The notes under the pieces: model-generated
Databases searched by the model: none
What the model was told of the DNA's origin: nothing
Seen by the model: only the letters and a program-made list of their open reading frames with translations
From: Candidatus Gastranaerophilales bacterium
GTDB lineage: Bacteria; Cyanobacteriota; Vampirovibrionia; Gastranaerophilales; Gastranaerophilaceae
Length of the DNA stretch: 64,000 nt
Direction: 5' to 3'
Assembly: GCA_944323115.1 (NCBI GenBank)
Contig: CALURG010000079.1
Coordinates: 1-64,000 of the forward strand
Part shown: positions 34,307 to 42,680 of the stretch, one piece after another
Numbering within the stretch: position 1 is the first letter of the stretch
Layout: each line of letters starts with the position of its first letter
Position numbers and translations under genes: made by a program

Positions 34307-35062
34307 ATGGCATTATCAATCGCAATCACGGGAAAAAGCGGCAGTGGAAAAACTACTTTGACAAAAAATTTTGTCAAAGTTTTGAAAGAAACTTATCCGG
34401 GCAAATCTATTTTGCTCTTTGACAATGACTTGTCAACAGAACTGGCCCACAGCTACGGTATGGACGTGAGAAACACCATATACGGCATAAGAAGCGGCAA
34501 ACACGAGTACAAAACAGGAATCCCTTCAAGAATGACAAAACAGGAGTATATAGAATGGGCTCTTGAAGATATACTTGTCGAAGTGGAAGAAAACGTAGAT
34601 TTGATAGTATCATGGCTGGTTCCGTCAAAAGACTGCCGCTGCCCGATTACCGGACAAATCAGTGACGCCGTTGCTAAACTTATAAACCAATATGACATTG
34701 TTGTTTTTGACTGCGAATTTGATTTGAAATATTTGCATCAGCTTGTGGATATACCAATGGATGTAACATTGATAATTGCAACTGCAACGGAAGAATCAAT
34801 ATTTCTTGCACAGCGTATCGAGGAATTCTCCGCAAAATATGCCGCCGGCGGCCAGATGGCATTGATTCTCAACAATGTAAACAACGAACAGTACAACAAA
34901 ATACAGGATTACTTGAGCAAGTATAGCCTGGAAGTGCTTGGAGTAATCCCGAGAGACAAGGCTCTTGCAGAACATTCTATTGACAAAAATTCAAAAGTTG
35001 TGGAAGACGCAATAAAATCCATGTATTTTAGGTTGAATCTTCCGCAGGTAATGAACTGGTAA
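34307..35062 (+). CDS. CooC/ArsA-like P-loop ATPase
   Basis: A 251-aa MinD/CooC-type ATPase. The deviant Walker A is GKSGSGKTTLTK (residues 9-20), the switch region is LLFDNDLS, and VFDCEFDLKYLHQL resembles the Walker B/switch II area. A CxC pair in KDCRCPITGQ (near residue 108) recalls the metal-binding CxC of CooC, the nickel-loading factor of CO dehydrogenase. The gene starts immediately after the upstream stop and ends 8 bases before folD. CooC-type ATPases mature or reactivate metal or corrinoid enzymes; here the partner is probably the MetE-like protein or a corrinoid enzyme elsewhere, which is inference. Confidence 0.75.
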   Translation: MALSIAITGKSGSGKTTLTKNFVKVLKETYPGKSILLFDNDLSTELAHSYGMDVRNTIYGIRSGKHEYKTGIPSRMTKQEYIEWALEDILVEVEENVDLIVSWLVPSKDCRCPITGQISDAVAKLINQYDIVVFDCEFDLKYLHQLVDIPMDVTLIIATATEESIFLAQRIEEFSAKYAAGGQMALILNNVNNEQYNKIQDYLSKYSLEVLGVIPRDKALAEHSIDKNSKVVEDAIKSMYFRLNLPQVMNW

Positions 35063-35070
35063 GGATATTT

Positions 35071-35916
35071 ATGGCAAAAATTTTAGACGGAAAACTTGTT
35101 GCAAAAGAAATTCTAGACAACCTTTCAGACGAAATTCTTTTTCTTGAAAAAGCTCCTTGCTTGGCCGTGATTATTGTAGGAGACGACCCTGCAAGCAAAA
35201 TATATGTAAATTTGAAAAGAAAAAAAGCTACGGAACTCGGCTTTGACTCCGTTGTAGTTGAAATGCCCGAGACCATTACACAAAATGACCTTTTGGCCAA
35301 AATAGAAGAATTGAATGAAGACAAAAAAATCAATGCAATACTTGTTCAAATGCCTTTGCCAAAACATATAGACGCAAATGCGGTTATTGAAAAAATAAAC
35401 CCGATAAAAGATGTTGATTGTTTTCATCCCTACAATGTCGGACGAATCGCAACGGGCAATATTCCTTATATTTATCCCTGCACACCAAAAGGGATTATGA
35501 GACTTTTGGAATATTACGATATAGAAATTTCCGGGAAAAATGCTGTTGTAGTCGGCAGGTCTAACATAGTAGGAAAACCTATGGCACAAATGCTGTTGAA
35601 CTCAAATGCAACAGTAACGATTTGCCACAGCAAAACAAAAAATCTTTCACAAATAACACAAAAAGCGGATATATTGATTTCTGCCGTCGGAAAAGCAAAT
35701 CTTATTACAAAAGATATGGTCAAAGAAGGTGCTGTTGTCGTGGATGTCGGAATGAATCGTACACAAGACGGTAAACTATGCGGTGACGTAGATTTTTGGG
35801 AAGCAGAGCAAAAAGCTTCTTATATTACACCCGTACCGGGAGGCGTCGGTCCTATGACTATTTGTTCATTAATGGTTAACACGTATGATTTGTTTAAGAA
35901 ACAAAATGAGCTATAA
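35071..35916 (+). CDS. folD: Methylenetetrahydrofolate dehydrogenase/cyclohydrolase
   Basis: The bifunctional cytosolic enzyme that interconverts methylene-, methenyl- and formyl-tetrahydrofolate. SKIYVNLKRKKATELG carries the catalytic Tyr and Lys, VQMPLPKHID and PCTPKGIMRLL are folate-site motifs, and VVGRSNIVGKPMAQMLL is the NADP loop; TPVPGGVGPMTICSLM closes the protein. Length 281 aa is normal. AAGGA precedes the ATG. With its two upstream neighbours it forms a compact one-carbon operon. Confidence 0.96.
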   Translation: MAKILDGKLVAKEILDNLSDEILFLEKAPCLAVIIVGDDPASKIYVNLKRKKATELGFDSVVVEMPETITQNDLLAKIEELNEDKKINAILVQMPLPKHIDANAVIEKINPIKDVDCFHPYNVGRIATGNIPYIYPCTPKGIMRLLEYYDIEISGKNAVVVGRSNIVGKPMAQMLLNSNATVTICHSKTKNLSQITQKADILISAVGKANLITKDMVKEGAVVVDVGMNRTQDGKLCGDVDFWEAEQKASYITPVPGGVGPMTICSLMVNTYDLFKKQNEL

Positions 35917-35917
35917 T
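35890..35917 (+). promoter_or_regulatory. Promoter-like sequence inside the folD 3' end
   Basis: TTGTTT (35890-35895), a 16-base spacer and TATAAT (35912-35917) overlap the folD stop codon. Transcription would begin near 35924, just before the structured region that follows. Confidence 0.5.
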
Positions 35918-35934
35918 ATAAAATAATTGTCTGA

Positions 35935-36076
35935 GGCGGCCTCGCTTGTAGGAGTGTACACGGAGTGCGAGTGACGCCAAGTCTAGCATTTTGCGGAAGT
36001 GACCCCATGCACTTGTTGCCTGTGCCAGACTTGTCCGCAATGAATGGACTTGATTAATGCACAGGTTCAACAAGTA
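35935..36076 (+). ncRNA. Candidate structured RNA or switch-like leader
   Basis: This stretch is more GC-rich than its surroundings. Pairings seen: GGCG/CGCC (35935-35938 with 35975-35978) around CTCGC/GCGAG (35941-35945 with 35967-35971); CAAGTC/GACTTG (35978-35983 with 36047-36052) enclosing TTGCGGA/TCCGCAA (35991-35997 with 36034-36040) and GCAC/GTGC. A rival 15-bp stem, ACTTGTTGCCTGTGC (36011-36025) with 36059-36075 and a 2-base bulge, crosses the second set, so the folds exclude each other. It matches no RNA family I know. It may be a free small RNA or a leader of the DUF3137 gene. Confidence 0.5.
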
Positions 36077-36110
36077 GTCGGAGTCAGTTGACTATATGAA
36101 ATTTTTTTAT
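36075..36110 (+). repeat. 36-bp dispersed repeat, copy R2
   Basis: Inverted partner of 31461-31496 with one mismatch in 36. It begins at the last base of the structured region's long stem and ends in a T-run, so it may also serve as a weak RNA 3' end. The ORF of the next gene runs back into it but the likely start is downstream. Confidence 0.75.
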
Positions 36111-36137
36111 AAAAAATTTAATAATAGAGGAAAGTTC

Positions 36138-37331
36138 ATGACAGAAAATTCAGCAAAGAATTTTGTGGGTTATTTTAATTCAAAAGTTGCACCACACGCA
36201 CAAACAGTGGAGCAAAAAAGGAAGAAATATTTACTTGCTTTTATTGCTGCATGTATATTTGCTGTTGTCGTATTACCGATTTTCGGTATGGTTTTGACAC
36301 CTGTTTTTACAAAACAAACAACGGTGGGTCTGGTTGGATTTGCTGCTTTGATATTTGCTTTTGTCGGAACACCTTATATGTTCATAAAAAATATTTATGG
36401 TGTTTATGCTAAAAAACAAATTCTTCCTCCGCTGCTCGGTTTTTGGGGTAATTTTGAATATTTTGAACCTGAAAACAAATTTTCTATGGCTTACAAACTA
36501 ATTAATGCTGTTAAAAATAAAATCGGTTTGCAAGGGCTGGTGAGTGATTTTACTAAAGACAAATCAACAAACATTTCTGTAAACCCTCATGTGCTGGCAC
36601 GATTGATTGAATTTGACGGGATAGATTACGATGACAAAATTACAGGCAAATTCAACGAAATGAACATTGAATTGTGTGAATTAAAAACATTTAAAGTTTC
36701 ACGTGACAAAGAAGGCAAAGAATCACATTATCCAACATTTAGGGGTGTTGTTTTCAGTGCGGCAATGAACAAAAAATTTAAAGGACTTACCGTTATTTCA
36801 AATGAGTCTGAATCCAAAAACAGAATGGCAAATCATCACCGTATAAATTTTGCATCAGGCAAGGCTTCAGACCAGTTATCTACCTTGCTTGCAATAGGTG
36901 CTCATCTGGCAGAAGCCGCCTCAAATCCCGAAGAATTTCAGGAAAAAGCAAAGCAGGCTGAAAAACAAAACAAAGAAAATCTTCCTACGGTTTTACGAAA
37001 TTTAAAAATAGATGATGTAAACCTTGAAGACCCGCAGTTTAGAAATAGATTTAAGGTTTATTCATCAGACCAGATAGAAGCCAGATATATTTTGACAACT
37101 GCTTTTATGGAAAGATTTATGAAAATGGCAGAGTCATTCAATTACAAAGTGAAAGCTGTTTTTGTTGACGAAAATATATATGTACTTGTTAAAGACAGAA
37201 AAAATTGGTTTGAACTTCCGTTTTTCCGTTCTTGCACGGATTTGAACAACTATAATGAATTTTTAAATGATTTTTCAAGATTTCTTGCCATCGCTCAAAC
37301 ATTGAAACTAAATCAAAATATAGGTCTTTAA
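36138..37331 (+). CDS. DUF3137 family membrane protein
   Basis: A 397-aa protein of the DUF3137 family. Two transmembrane segments lie near residues 32-52 and 60-80 (LLAFIAACIFAVVVLPIFG and GLVGFAALIFAFVGTPYMF). The soluble part has FRGVVFSAAMNKKFKGLTVI, FKVYSSDQIEARYILT and FMERFMKMAE, the family core. ATG 36138 is chosen because AGAGGA lies upstream; the in-frame ATG at 36096 is inside the dispersed repeat and has no binding site. The molecular function of this family is unknown to me. Confidence 0.82.
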   Translation: MTENSAKNFVGYFNSKVAPHAQTVEQKRKKYLLAFIAACIFAVVVLPIFGMVLTPVFTKQTTVGLVGFAALIFAFVGTPYMFIKNIYGVYAKKQILPPLLGFWGNFEYFEPENKFSMAYKLINAVKNKIGLQGLVSDFTKDKSTNISVNPHVLARLIEFDGIDYDDKITGKFNEMNIELCELKTFKVSRDKEGKESHYPTFRGVVFSAAMNKKFKGLTVISNESESKNRMANHHRINFASGKASDQLSTLLAIGAHLAEAASNPEEFQEKAKQAEKQNKENLPTVLRNLKIDDVNLEDPQFRNRFKVYSSDQIEARYILTTAFMERFMKMAESFNYKVKAVFVDENIYVLVKDRKNWFELPFFRSCTDLNNYNEFLNDFSRFLAIAQTLKLNQNIGL

Positions 37332-37549
37332 TTAGTCGTTGATATAAAGAATAAAATATAATATAATTCAATATATTGATATTGTCCAAAAAAATTTGTT
37401 GTAAAAAATAAAAAATATAAACAAATTTTTGACAAAACAAATAAACACAACAAAAAACAGTTTTAATCCGTCTCTACACTGTATGACAAACAATACCTGG
37501 CAGATGAGCGGCTTATTAAAAAGATGATACTAAATTATCAGGTGAACAA

Positions 37550-37897
37550 ATGGCAAAACATAACGATACAATTCCAATAGAAGTGTGTATTTTAACGGTT
37601 GATCACGATATCAAAGGAACGGTGCATGTTTCTAAATATACAAACACAAACCGTGAATTGACTGATTTGTTGAACGACAAGGAAAGAAGATTTCTTGCTG
37701 TAACAAATGTAGAAATATATCCCCGCAACTCAAATCAGCCGCCGAGAAGATACAATTTCCTGGAAATTCACATGGATTACGTTTTGATGGTTCACCCGTC
37801 ATCACAGGTTGTGTTTAAAGAATCTTCCAAAGCACAGGAAGATATTGCAAGATTCAGAGAGTTAAGAAACAAACTCAGCCAGACAAAACCTTTCTAA
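37550..37897 (+). CDS. Conserved hypothetical protein, 115 aa
   Basis: A small soluble, probably beta-rich protein (IPIEVCILTVDHDIKGTVHV and FLAVTNVEIYPR) with a charged helical tail. AGGTGA lies 6 bases before the ATG. The pattern suggests a small barrel domain, but I do not know the family with certainty. It precedes the heptosyltransferase-like gene by 38 bases in the same direction. Confidence 0.65.
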   Translation: MAKHNDTIPIEVCILTVDHDIKGTVHVSKYTNTNRELTDLLNDKERRFLAVTNVEIYPRNSNQPPRRYNFLEIHMDYVLMVHPSSQVVFKESSKAQEDIARFRELRNKLSQTKPF

Positions 37898-37935
37898 ATT
37901 GTCAAAATTGAGTTTGCGTTGGAATATTTATATTT

Positions 37936-38928
37936 ATGAAAGAGCCGAAAAAAATTTTAGCGATAAATTTTGGCGGAATAGGGGATGAAATCCTTTTTTT
38001 GCCTGCATTGTCGAGTTTAAAAAAAGAATATCCTAATGTTGAAATCACACTTGCATTGGAGCCGAGAAGCAAGTCAATAAAAGATTTGTCAAACCTGGTT
38101 GATGATGTTATGTGTATTGATGTCAAAGGCAAAAACAAATATCTTGCACTTTTGAATCTTCTTTTTAAAGCAATGACAGGCAGATTTGACATGGTTTTTT
38201 CTTCCGGTGCAAACAAGCTGATACCCGTGTTGTTGTTTTTTACAGGGATTAAATACCGCTATGGATTTGACACAGGATTTTTGAGCCGGCTGATTTTGAC
38301 AAAAGCGGTAAAACTTAATAAACAGCAGTATGCTTCAAAGATGTATCACGAGCTTGTGACTCCTGTTACCGATTACAAAACTGAATATCCGCAAATAGAT
38401 GCCGGTGACATAGAAAAAGAACCGAATTCCGTTTTAATACATCCGGGTGTCAGCAAAATGAGCGTTCAAAAAAATATGGTTAAAACCTGGAGTGCACAAA
38501 TCTGGGCAGAGCTTGTTAAAAAAGTGCTCGACACAGGCAAAAAGGTTTATTTGATAGGCGGCCCGGATGACAAAGAGTGTATTGAAAAAATAGTTGAAAT
38601 AGTAGGAGATGTACCAAATTTTGAAAATCTTTACGGTACAACAAAAAATATCATGGACCTTGCCCGTTTGACAAAAAGAGCAGAGATTCTTATATGTTCC
38701 GATTCTGCACCGATGCATATAGGAGTGGGTGTCGGCACAAAGACTTTTGCCCTTTTCGGACCTACGGATGAAAAGAAACTTATACCGGACAATGAAAATT
38801 ATGTTGTGATAAAAAATAAAAACTGCGGCTGCCGCCCGTGTCTTTGGGACAAAAGACAAACCACCTGTGATAAATTGGAATGTTTAAAAATAGACTTGGA
38901 TGAAGTCATTAAATTAATCAAATCGTAG
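37936..38928 (+). CDS. Family 9 glycosyltransferase (ADP-heptose:LPS heptosyltransferase-like)
   Basis: A GT-B glycosyltransferase of 330 aa acting at the cytoplasmic face on lipopolysaccharide core. ILAINFGGIGDEILFLPAL opens the acceptor domain, and the donor domain has VLIHPGVSKMS, KVYLIGGPDDKE, LICSDSAPMHIGVGVGTKTFALFGPTD, the GT9 signature in pieces. A late Cys cluster (NCGCRPC) is common in this family. The donor is probably ADP-heptose, but that is by family resemblance only. Confidence 0.9.
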   Translation: MKEPKKILAINFGGIGDEILFLPALSSLKKEYPNVEITLALEPRSKSIKDLSNLVDDVMCIDVKGKNKYLALLNLLFKAMTGRFDMVFSSGANKLIPVLLFFTGIKYRYGFDTGFLSRLILTKAVKLNKQQYASKMYHELVTPVTDYKTEYPQIDAGDIEKEPNSVLIHPGVSKMSVQKNMVKTWSAQIWAELVKKVLDTGKKVYLIGGPDDKECIEKIVEIVGDVPNFENLYGTTKNIMDLARLTKRAEILICSDSAPMHIGVGVGTKTFALFGPTDEKKLIPDNENYVVIKNKNCGCRPCLWDKRQTTCDKLECLKIDLDEVIKLIKS

Positions 38929-39000
38929 GCTTTCTTTTTGCTTTGATTCAAACAAATCGTAACGCTTTTTTAAACCCCTTTCATTTATTTAAGAAAGAAC

Positions 39001-39822
39001 CTATTCTTCGGAGCTTATCAAGCTTTTTTCTCTGGTTTCTATAAATAGATTCATAAGCTCTATATCATCGTAGTCAATATATGCGGTTTGAAAAAGGTTT
39101 TTGCCGGATTTGATGGTTAACTGGTTGCTACCGTTTTGACGGATAATACTGTGCGGAATTTTAATCTGCTGATTGTCGCCGTTTAGGTTTAATTCCGCAA
39201 TCATGTTTCCGTTAAAAAACACCTGCACCGGTGCGGCGTATGTTGTTTTGACTTTTGACTGCCCCATGTCTCGTGCCATTTTTGTATCTATTCCTATCAC
39301 AGAGCCTATTATCAGATACACATCGCTTGAGGGCGGAATTGTTTTTATGTTGAAGTTTTTTGTATAAAACGGGCCGATTGCTTTTACGCGAAAATCACCT
39401 GCATTTGCAGAGTTGGATGAAAAATTGTCATCTCCTATATGGTACATATCTTTGTCGATAATTATGTCATGAGGGTTTGTTTTTTCTATCCCCACTACAA
39501 TCGGTTTTGAGGCGGAATTTCCGTCTATAGTTAAAGAAAAAGGCTTGTATCCGTCTTTTTGCACGGACATAATAGTCGGTGCGTCAACTTTTGCTCCGAG
39601 AGAAAACCTACCTTGATTGTCTGTTTTTGTTTGGTAACCCTTAGACGGAAGTGAAACATCTGCCGATGGTATAGGACGGCCGTTTTTTGAATCAACAACC
39701 TGGTTGTAATCTCCCACACCGTTTTTTTCTACGTTTCCGCTGATTGCAGAATATGATTTTGCTCCGAAAGAAAAGTTTATAAGTACAAAAGCAAAAATAC
39801 ATGCCAAAAAGCAATATTTCAT
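39001..39822 (-). CDS. Secreted protein with carboxypeptidase-regulatory-like domain
   Basis: A 273-aa protein with a Sec signal peptide (residues 1-21). Residues about 35-110 look like a CnaB/carboxypeptidase-regulatory beta-sandwich: GRPIPSADVSLPSKGYQTKTDNQGRFSL in segments, then VQKDGYKPFSLTI. The rest is beta-rich with no family recognised and may be a carbohydrate- or protein-binding domain (PVQVFFNGNMIAELNLNGD). Likely periplasmic or outer surface. Ends in a charged tail. Confidence 0.72.
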   Translation of the reverse strand: MKYCFLACIFAFVLINFSFGAKSYSAISGNVEKNGVGDYNQVVDSKNGRPIPSADVSLPSKGYQTKTDNQGRFSLGAKVDAPTIMSVQKDGYKPFSLTIDGNSASKPIVVGIEKTNPHDIIIDKDMYHIGDDNFSSNSANAGDFRVKAIGPFYTKNFNIKTIPPSSDVYLIIGSVIGIDTKMARDMGQSKVKTTYAAPVQVFFNGNMIAELNLNGDNQQIKIPHSIIRQNGSNQLTIKSGKNLFQTAYIDYDDIELMNLFIETREKSLISSEE

Positions 39823-39937
39823 ATTTACTCCCTGATTTTATTTTATATTTGTAAATTTTATAAAAAATCAATGAGTAAACTATACCCGAACAGAGCTAAT
39901 TCATATTGGCATAAAGTCAAACGGGGGACATGGATAT

Positions 39938-41545
39938 TTATTCGCCTCGTGGTATAAGAGTGCAGCCGGTATTCGGGTTGTACTCACAAATACAGTTTTT
40001 GCCGTTATTTTTTGCATTGTACAAAGCGACGTCCGCAAGTTCTATCAGAGTTTGTTCATCAAGGGCACAGGACGGATACTCGCTCATACCTATACTGACT
40101 GTCGGACAGATATAAATATCGTCTTTTACATTAATTTTTATCTGGCTGATATTTTTTCTGATTCTTTCTGCGATTACTTTTGCGTCCGTAATATTAGTTT
40201 CGGGCAGAATTACCGTAAATTCTTCACCGCCGTATCTGGAAGCTATATCTATTTTTCTTATGGTTTGTTGAATACAATTTGCAATTTCTCTCAAAACCTG
40301 GTCACCGACAGGGTGCCCGTAAGTATCGTTTACACTCTTGAAGCTGTCTATGTCCATCATCAAAAGAGACATTTCATGATTGTATCTTGAAGAACGTTTG
40401 ATTTCGTTTTCAAGCAGTGTATAGAAATGTCTGTAGATATACAATTTTGTCAGACCGTCTTTTGTCGCCAATTCATACAACTTTGCGTTGTCTATGGCAA
40501 TTGCTGCCTGGTTTGCAAGTGCTTCGATAAACTCCAAATCCTGTTTGTTAAAGAGTTTTCCGTTAAGCTTATTTGTAATGTTGATAACGCCAATCGGCTC
40601 GCCTTTGGCAATCAGCGGAACGCACAACAATGAATTTACATTCAATTCTTGTCCGTTATCGATAAATCGAGGGTCATTTTGTCCCAAATTTGAGATTATG
40701 GATTTCTTTTCAACAAATACCGTGCCGGCGATGCCTTCACCAACTTTGATTTTTGAACATTCAACAAGACCGTTGTTGATTTCTGTTTCAAGATTCTTGT
40801 CGGCAAGCCCATACACAACTTTTGTCTGGAGCACGTTTTCCGCAAAATTGTACAGCATCAAAGAGCCTTTTTCCGCATCAATTGTTTCCAAAGCCTTGTT
40901 TAAAATTACACGAAGCAGTCTTTTGAGGTCATCTATAAAGTTTACTGCCTGAGAAATATTGTAAAGAATAGAAATATTGTGCAATGATTTTTGCAGTTTT
41001 TTCAGGTCGTTTTCCTGATCTCTTCTTTTGATGTATTTAATCAATATCGGCCCGATGTAATTGAAAATTTTGTTCAAATAATGAAGCTCTTCTTCCGAAA
41101 ATTCGGAACCGTCCGTTTTTGCACCTATTGAACATATAAAATAAGGAATATTGTCTTTTTGAAAAAGTTTAAAATAGTAGCTCTTCAGATTTTCAAGATT
41201 ATATTTTTCCCAAAATGACCGGTAAATAGGGTTTCCGGCACTGTCGGAAACTTTTATGAATTCATTTTTATTTAAGACTTCCCAAAAACCTTCTTCGTCG
41301 TTTTCAAACTGAAAGTATTCATGGTCATCTGTGTTTTGATTTGCAACCATGTAGTAAACTCTGTCATGGTTTATAAAAAATCTTACATTGTTAACCCCTA
41401 AAGCCTGAATAACAAAATCAGTAACTTTCTCTATCAAATCCTCAATAGAGTCTGCTTGTGTAGCGATAATGCTAAGTTCAAACAAACTGTTTAAGTCATA
41501 AAAGTTTTTTTGCAGAAGAGTAATTTTTTCAGAAAGATTTTCCAT
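39938..41545 (-). CDS. GAF-GAF-GGDEF diguanylate cyclase
   Basis: A soluble 535-aa enzyme making cyclic di-GMP from two GTP. Residues about 20-170 form a GAF-like sensor, a short coiled coil follows, and a second, clearer GAF (about 195-350) contains EKGSLMLYN, KVGEGIAGTVF, LLCVPLIAKGEPIGVI. The GGDEF domain (about 365-520) has LLMMDIDSFKSVNDTYGHPVGD and the active site GGEEF. An RKID (RxxD) inhibitory site lies five residues before GGEEF, so product inhibition is expected. It is the last gene of the fliF-to-ribD run. Confidence 0.93.
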   Translation of the reverse strand: MENLSEKITLLQKNFYDLNSLFELSIIATQADSIEDLIEKVTDFVIQALGVNNVRFFINHDRVYYMVANQNTDDHEYFQFENDEEGFWEVLNKNEFIKVSDSAGNPIYRSFWEKYNLENLKSYYFKLFQKDNIPYFICSIGAKTDGSEFSEEELHYLNKIFNYIGPILIKYIKRRDQENDLKKLQKSLHNISILYNISQAVNFIDDLKRLLRVILNKALETIDAEKGSLMLYNFAENVLQTKVVYGLADKNLETEINNGLVECSKIKVGEGIAGTVFVEKKSIISNLGQNDPRFIDNGQELNVNSLLCVPLIAKGEPIGVINITNKLNGKLFNKQDLEFIEALANQAAIAIDNAKLYELATKDGLTKLYIYRHFYTLLENEIKRSSRYNHEMSLLMMDIDSFKSVNDTYGHPVGDQVLREIANCIQQTIRKIDIASRYGGEEFTVILPETNITDAKVIAERIRKNISQIKINVKDDIYICPTVSIGMSEYPSCALDEQTLIELADVALYNAKNNGKNCICEYNPNTGCTLIPRGE

Positions 41546-41585
41546 AGTACCTATTTTATTCGAATTTTATTAATAATTCAATCAA

Positions 41586-42680
41586 TTAAATGTACGCTTC
41601 TATTAAAATATCCGGTTCAAAAATTTTTACCTTGTGTATTTTCAGTTTAATGCTGTCAGAGATTTTATCAACGCAAAATCCTTCCGCAAAATTTTTTGCC
41701 TCTTTGTCACCGAGTATTTTGGGGGCAATAAACTGGTAAACTTTATCAACAAGTCCGGCTTTCAAAAATGCACCGTTCAGGCTCCCTCCTGCTTCAATGA
41801 GAATGCTTCGGATTCCTTTTTCATAAAGTTTGAAAATCAGATAATTTAAATCTATTTTATTATCTGCCAGAGGGCATTTTATTATTTCTACATTGCTGCC
41901 GTAATCTTTTGGTTTTGAGTTTTCTGAAACCGCAAGAAAAACTTTTGTGCCGTCATCGCTGTATATATTTGCTTCAAAGGAAGTTATTTGTTTTGAATCA
42001 ACAATTATTCTTGCGGGATTTCTGCCGTTTTTCAGCCGGCAAGTCAAATACGGGTTGTCAGCCAAAACTGTACCTGAGCCTGTAAGTATGGCATCGTATT
42101 TATTTCTCAATTTTTGAACGTATGAACGGGCTTTTTGTGATGTTATCCATTTTGAAGAGCCTGTCCTTGAGGCAATTTTTGCATCCATTGTTGTTGCGGT
42201 TTTTATTGCAACAAACGGCATATTTTTTGTTTGATTTTTAAAAAATATTTCATTCAACCGCATACATTCTTCTTCAAGAATATTTGTAACAACCTCTATA
42301 CCGGCTTCTTTGAGTTTTTTTATCCCGCCGCCGTCAACTTTTGGATTTGGGTCTTTGCAGCCTATCACAACTTTTTTTATACCTTTTTTTATAATCAAAT
42401 CAGCACAAGGCGGGGTTTTTCCAAAATGAGAGCAAGGCTCAAGACTCACAAAAATCGTACCGCCTTTAACATTAATGTTATTTTTTTTGGCCTCTTCAAA
42501 AGCGTTTACTTCTGCATGTGCTTCGCCGAATTTTTTGTGCCACCCGCATCCTGCGACATTACCATTTTTATCAAGCACTACAGCACCTACAAGAGGATTT
42601 GGCGAAACAAATCCCTCCCCTTTTTTTGCCAGCTGCAAGCACTTTTTTATATATTTTTCGTAAACTTTATGATTTTTCAT
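41586..42680 (-). CDS. ribD: Riboflavin biosynthesis deaminase/reductase RibD
   Basis: The bifunctional enzyme for steps two and three of riboflavin synthesis. The N-terminal deaminase has the zinc motif HAEVNAF and PCSHFGKTPPCADL; the C-terminal reductase (from about 150) shows ATTMDAKIAS, ITSQKARSYVQKLRN and ILIEAGGSLNGAFL. Length 364 aa is normal. Its start overlaps the previous gene by 14 bases. Other rib genes are not in the window. Confidence 0.95.
   Translation of the reverse strand: MKNHKVYEKYIKKCLQLAKKGEGFVSPNPLVGAVVLDKNGNVAGCGWHKKFGEAHAEVNAFEEAKKNNINVKGGTIFVSLEPCSHFGKTPPCADLIIKKGIKKVVIGCKDPNPKVDGGGIKKLKEAGIEVVTNILEEECMRLNEIFFKNQTKNMPFVAIKTATTMDAKIASRTGSSKWITSQKARSYVQKLRNKYDAILTGSGTVLADNPYLTCRLKNGRNPARIIVDSKQITSFEANIYSDDGTKVFLAVSENSKPKDYGSNVEIIKCPLADNKIDLNYLIFKLYEKGIRSILIEAGGSLNGAFLKAGLVDKVYQFIAPKILGDKEAKNFAEGFCVDKISDSIKLKIHKVKIFEPDILIEAYI

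Noticed and set aside
35935-36076. Known structured RNAs (6S RNA, SRP RNA, tmRNA, T-box, integron attC) as an explanation for this region
   Set aside because: None of their conserved motifs is visible: no SRP apical loop, no tmRNA tag or tRNA-like ends, no T-box, and no attC core-site pair.
37333-37349. TAGTCGTTGATATAAAG as a fourth copy of the dispersed repeat
   Set aside because: Only the first six bases match well, which is not above chance in this AT-rich sequence.
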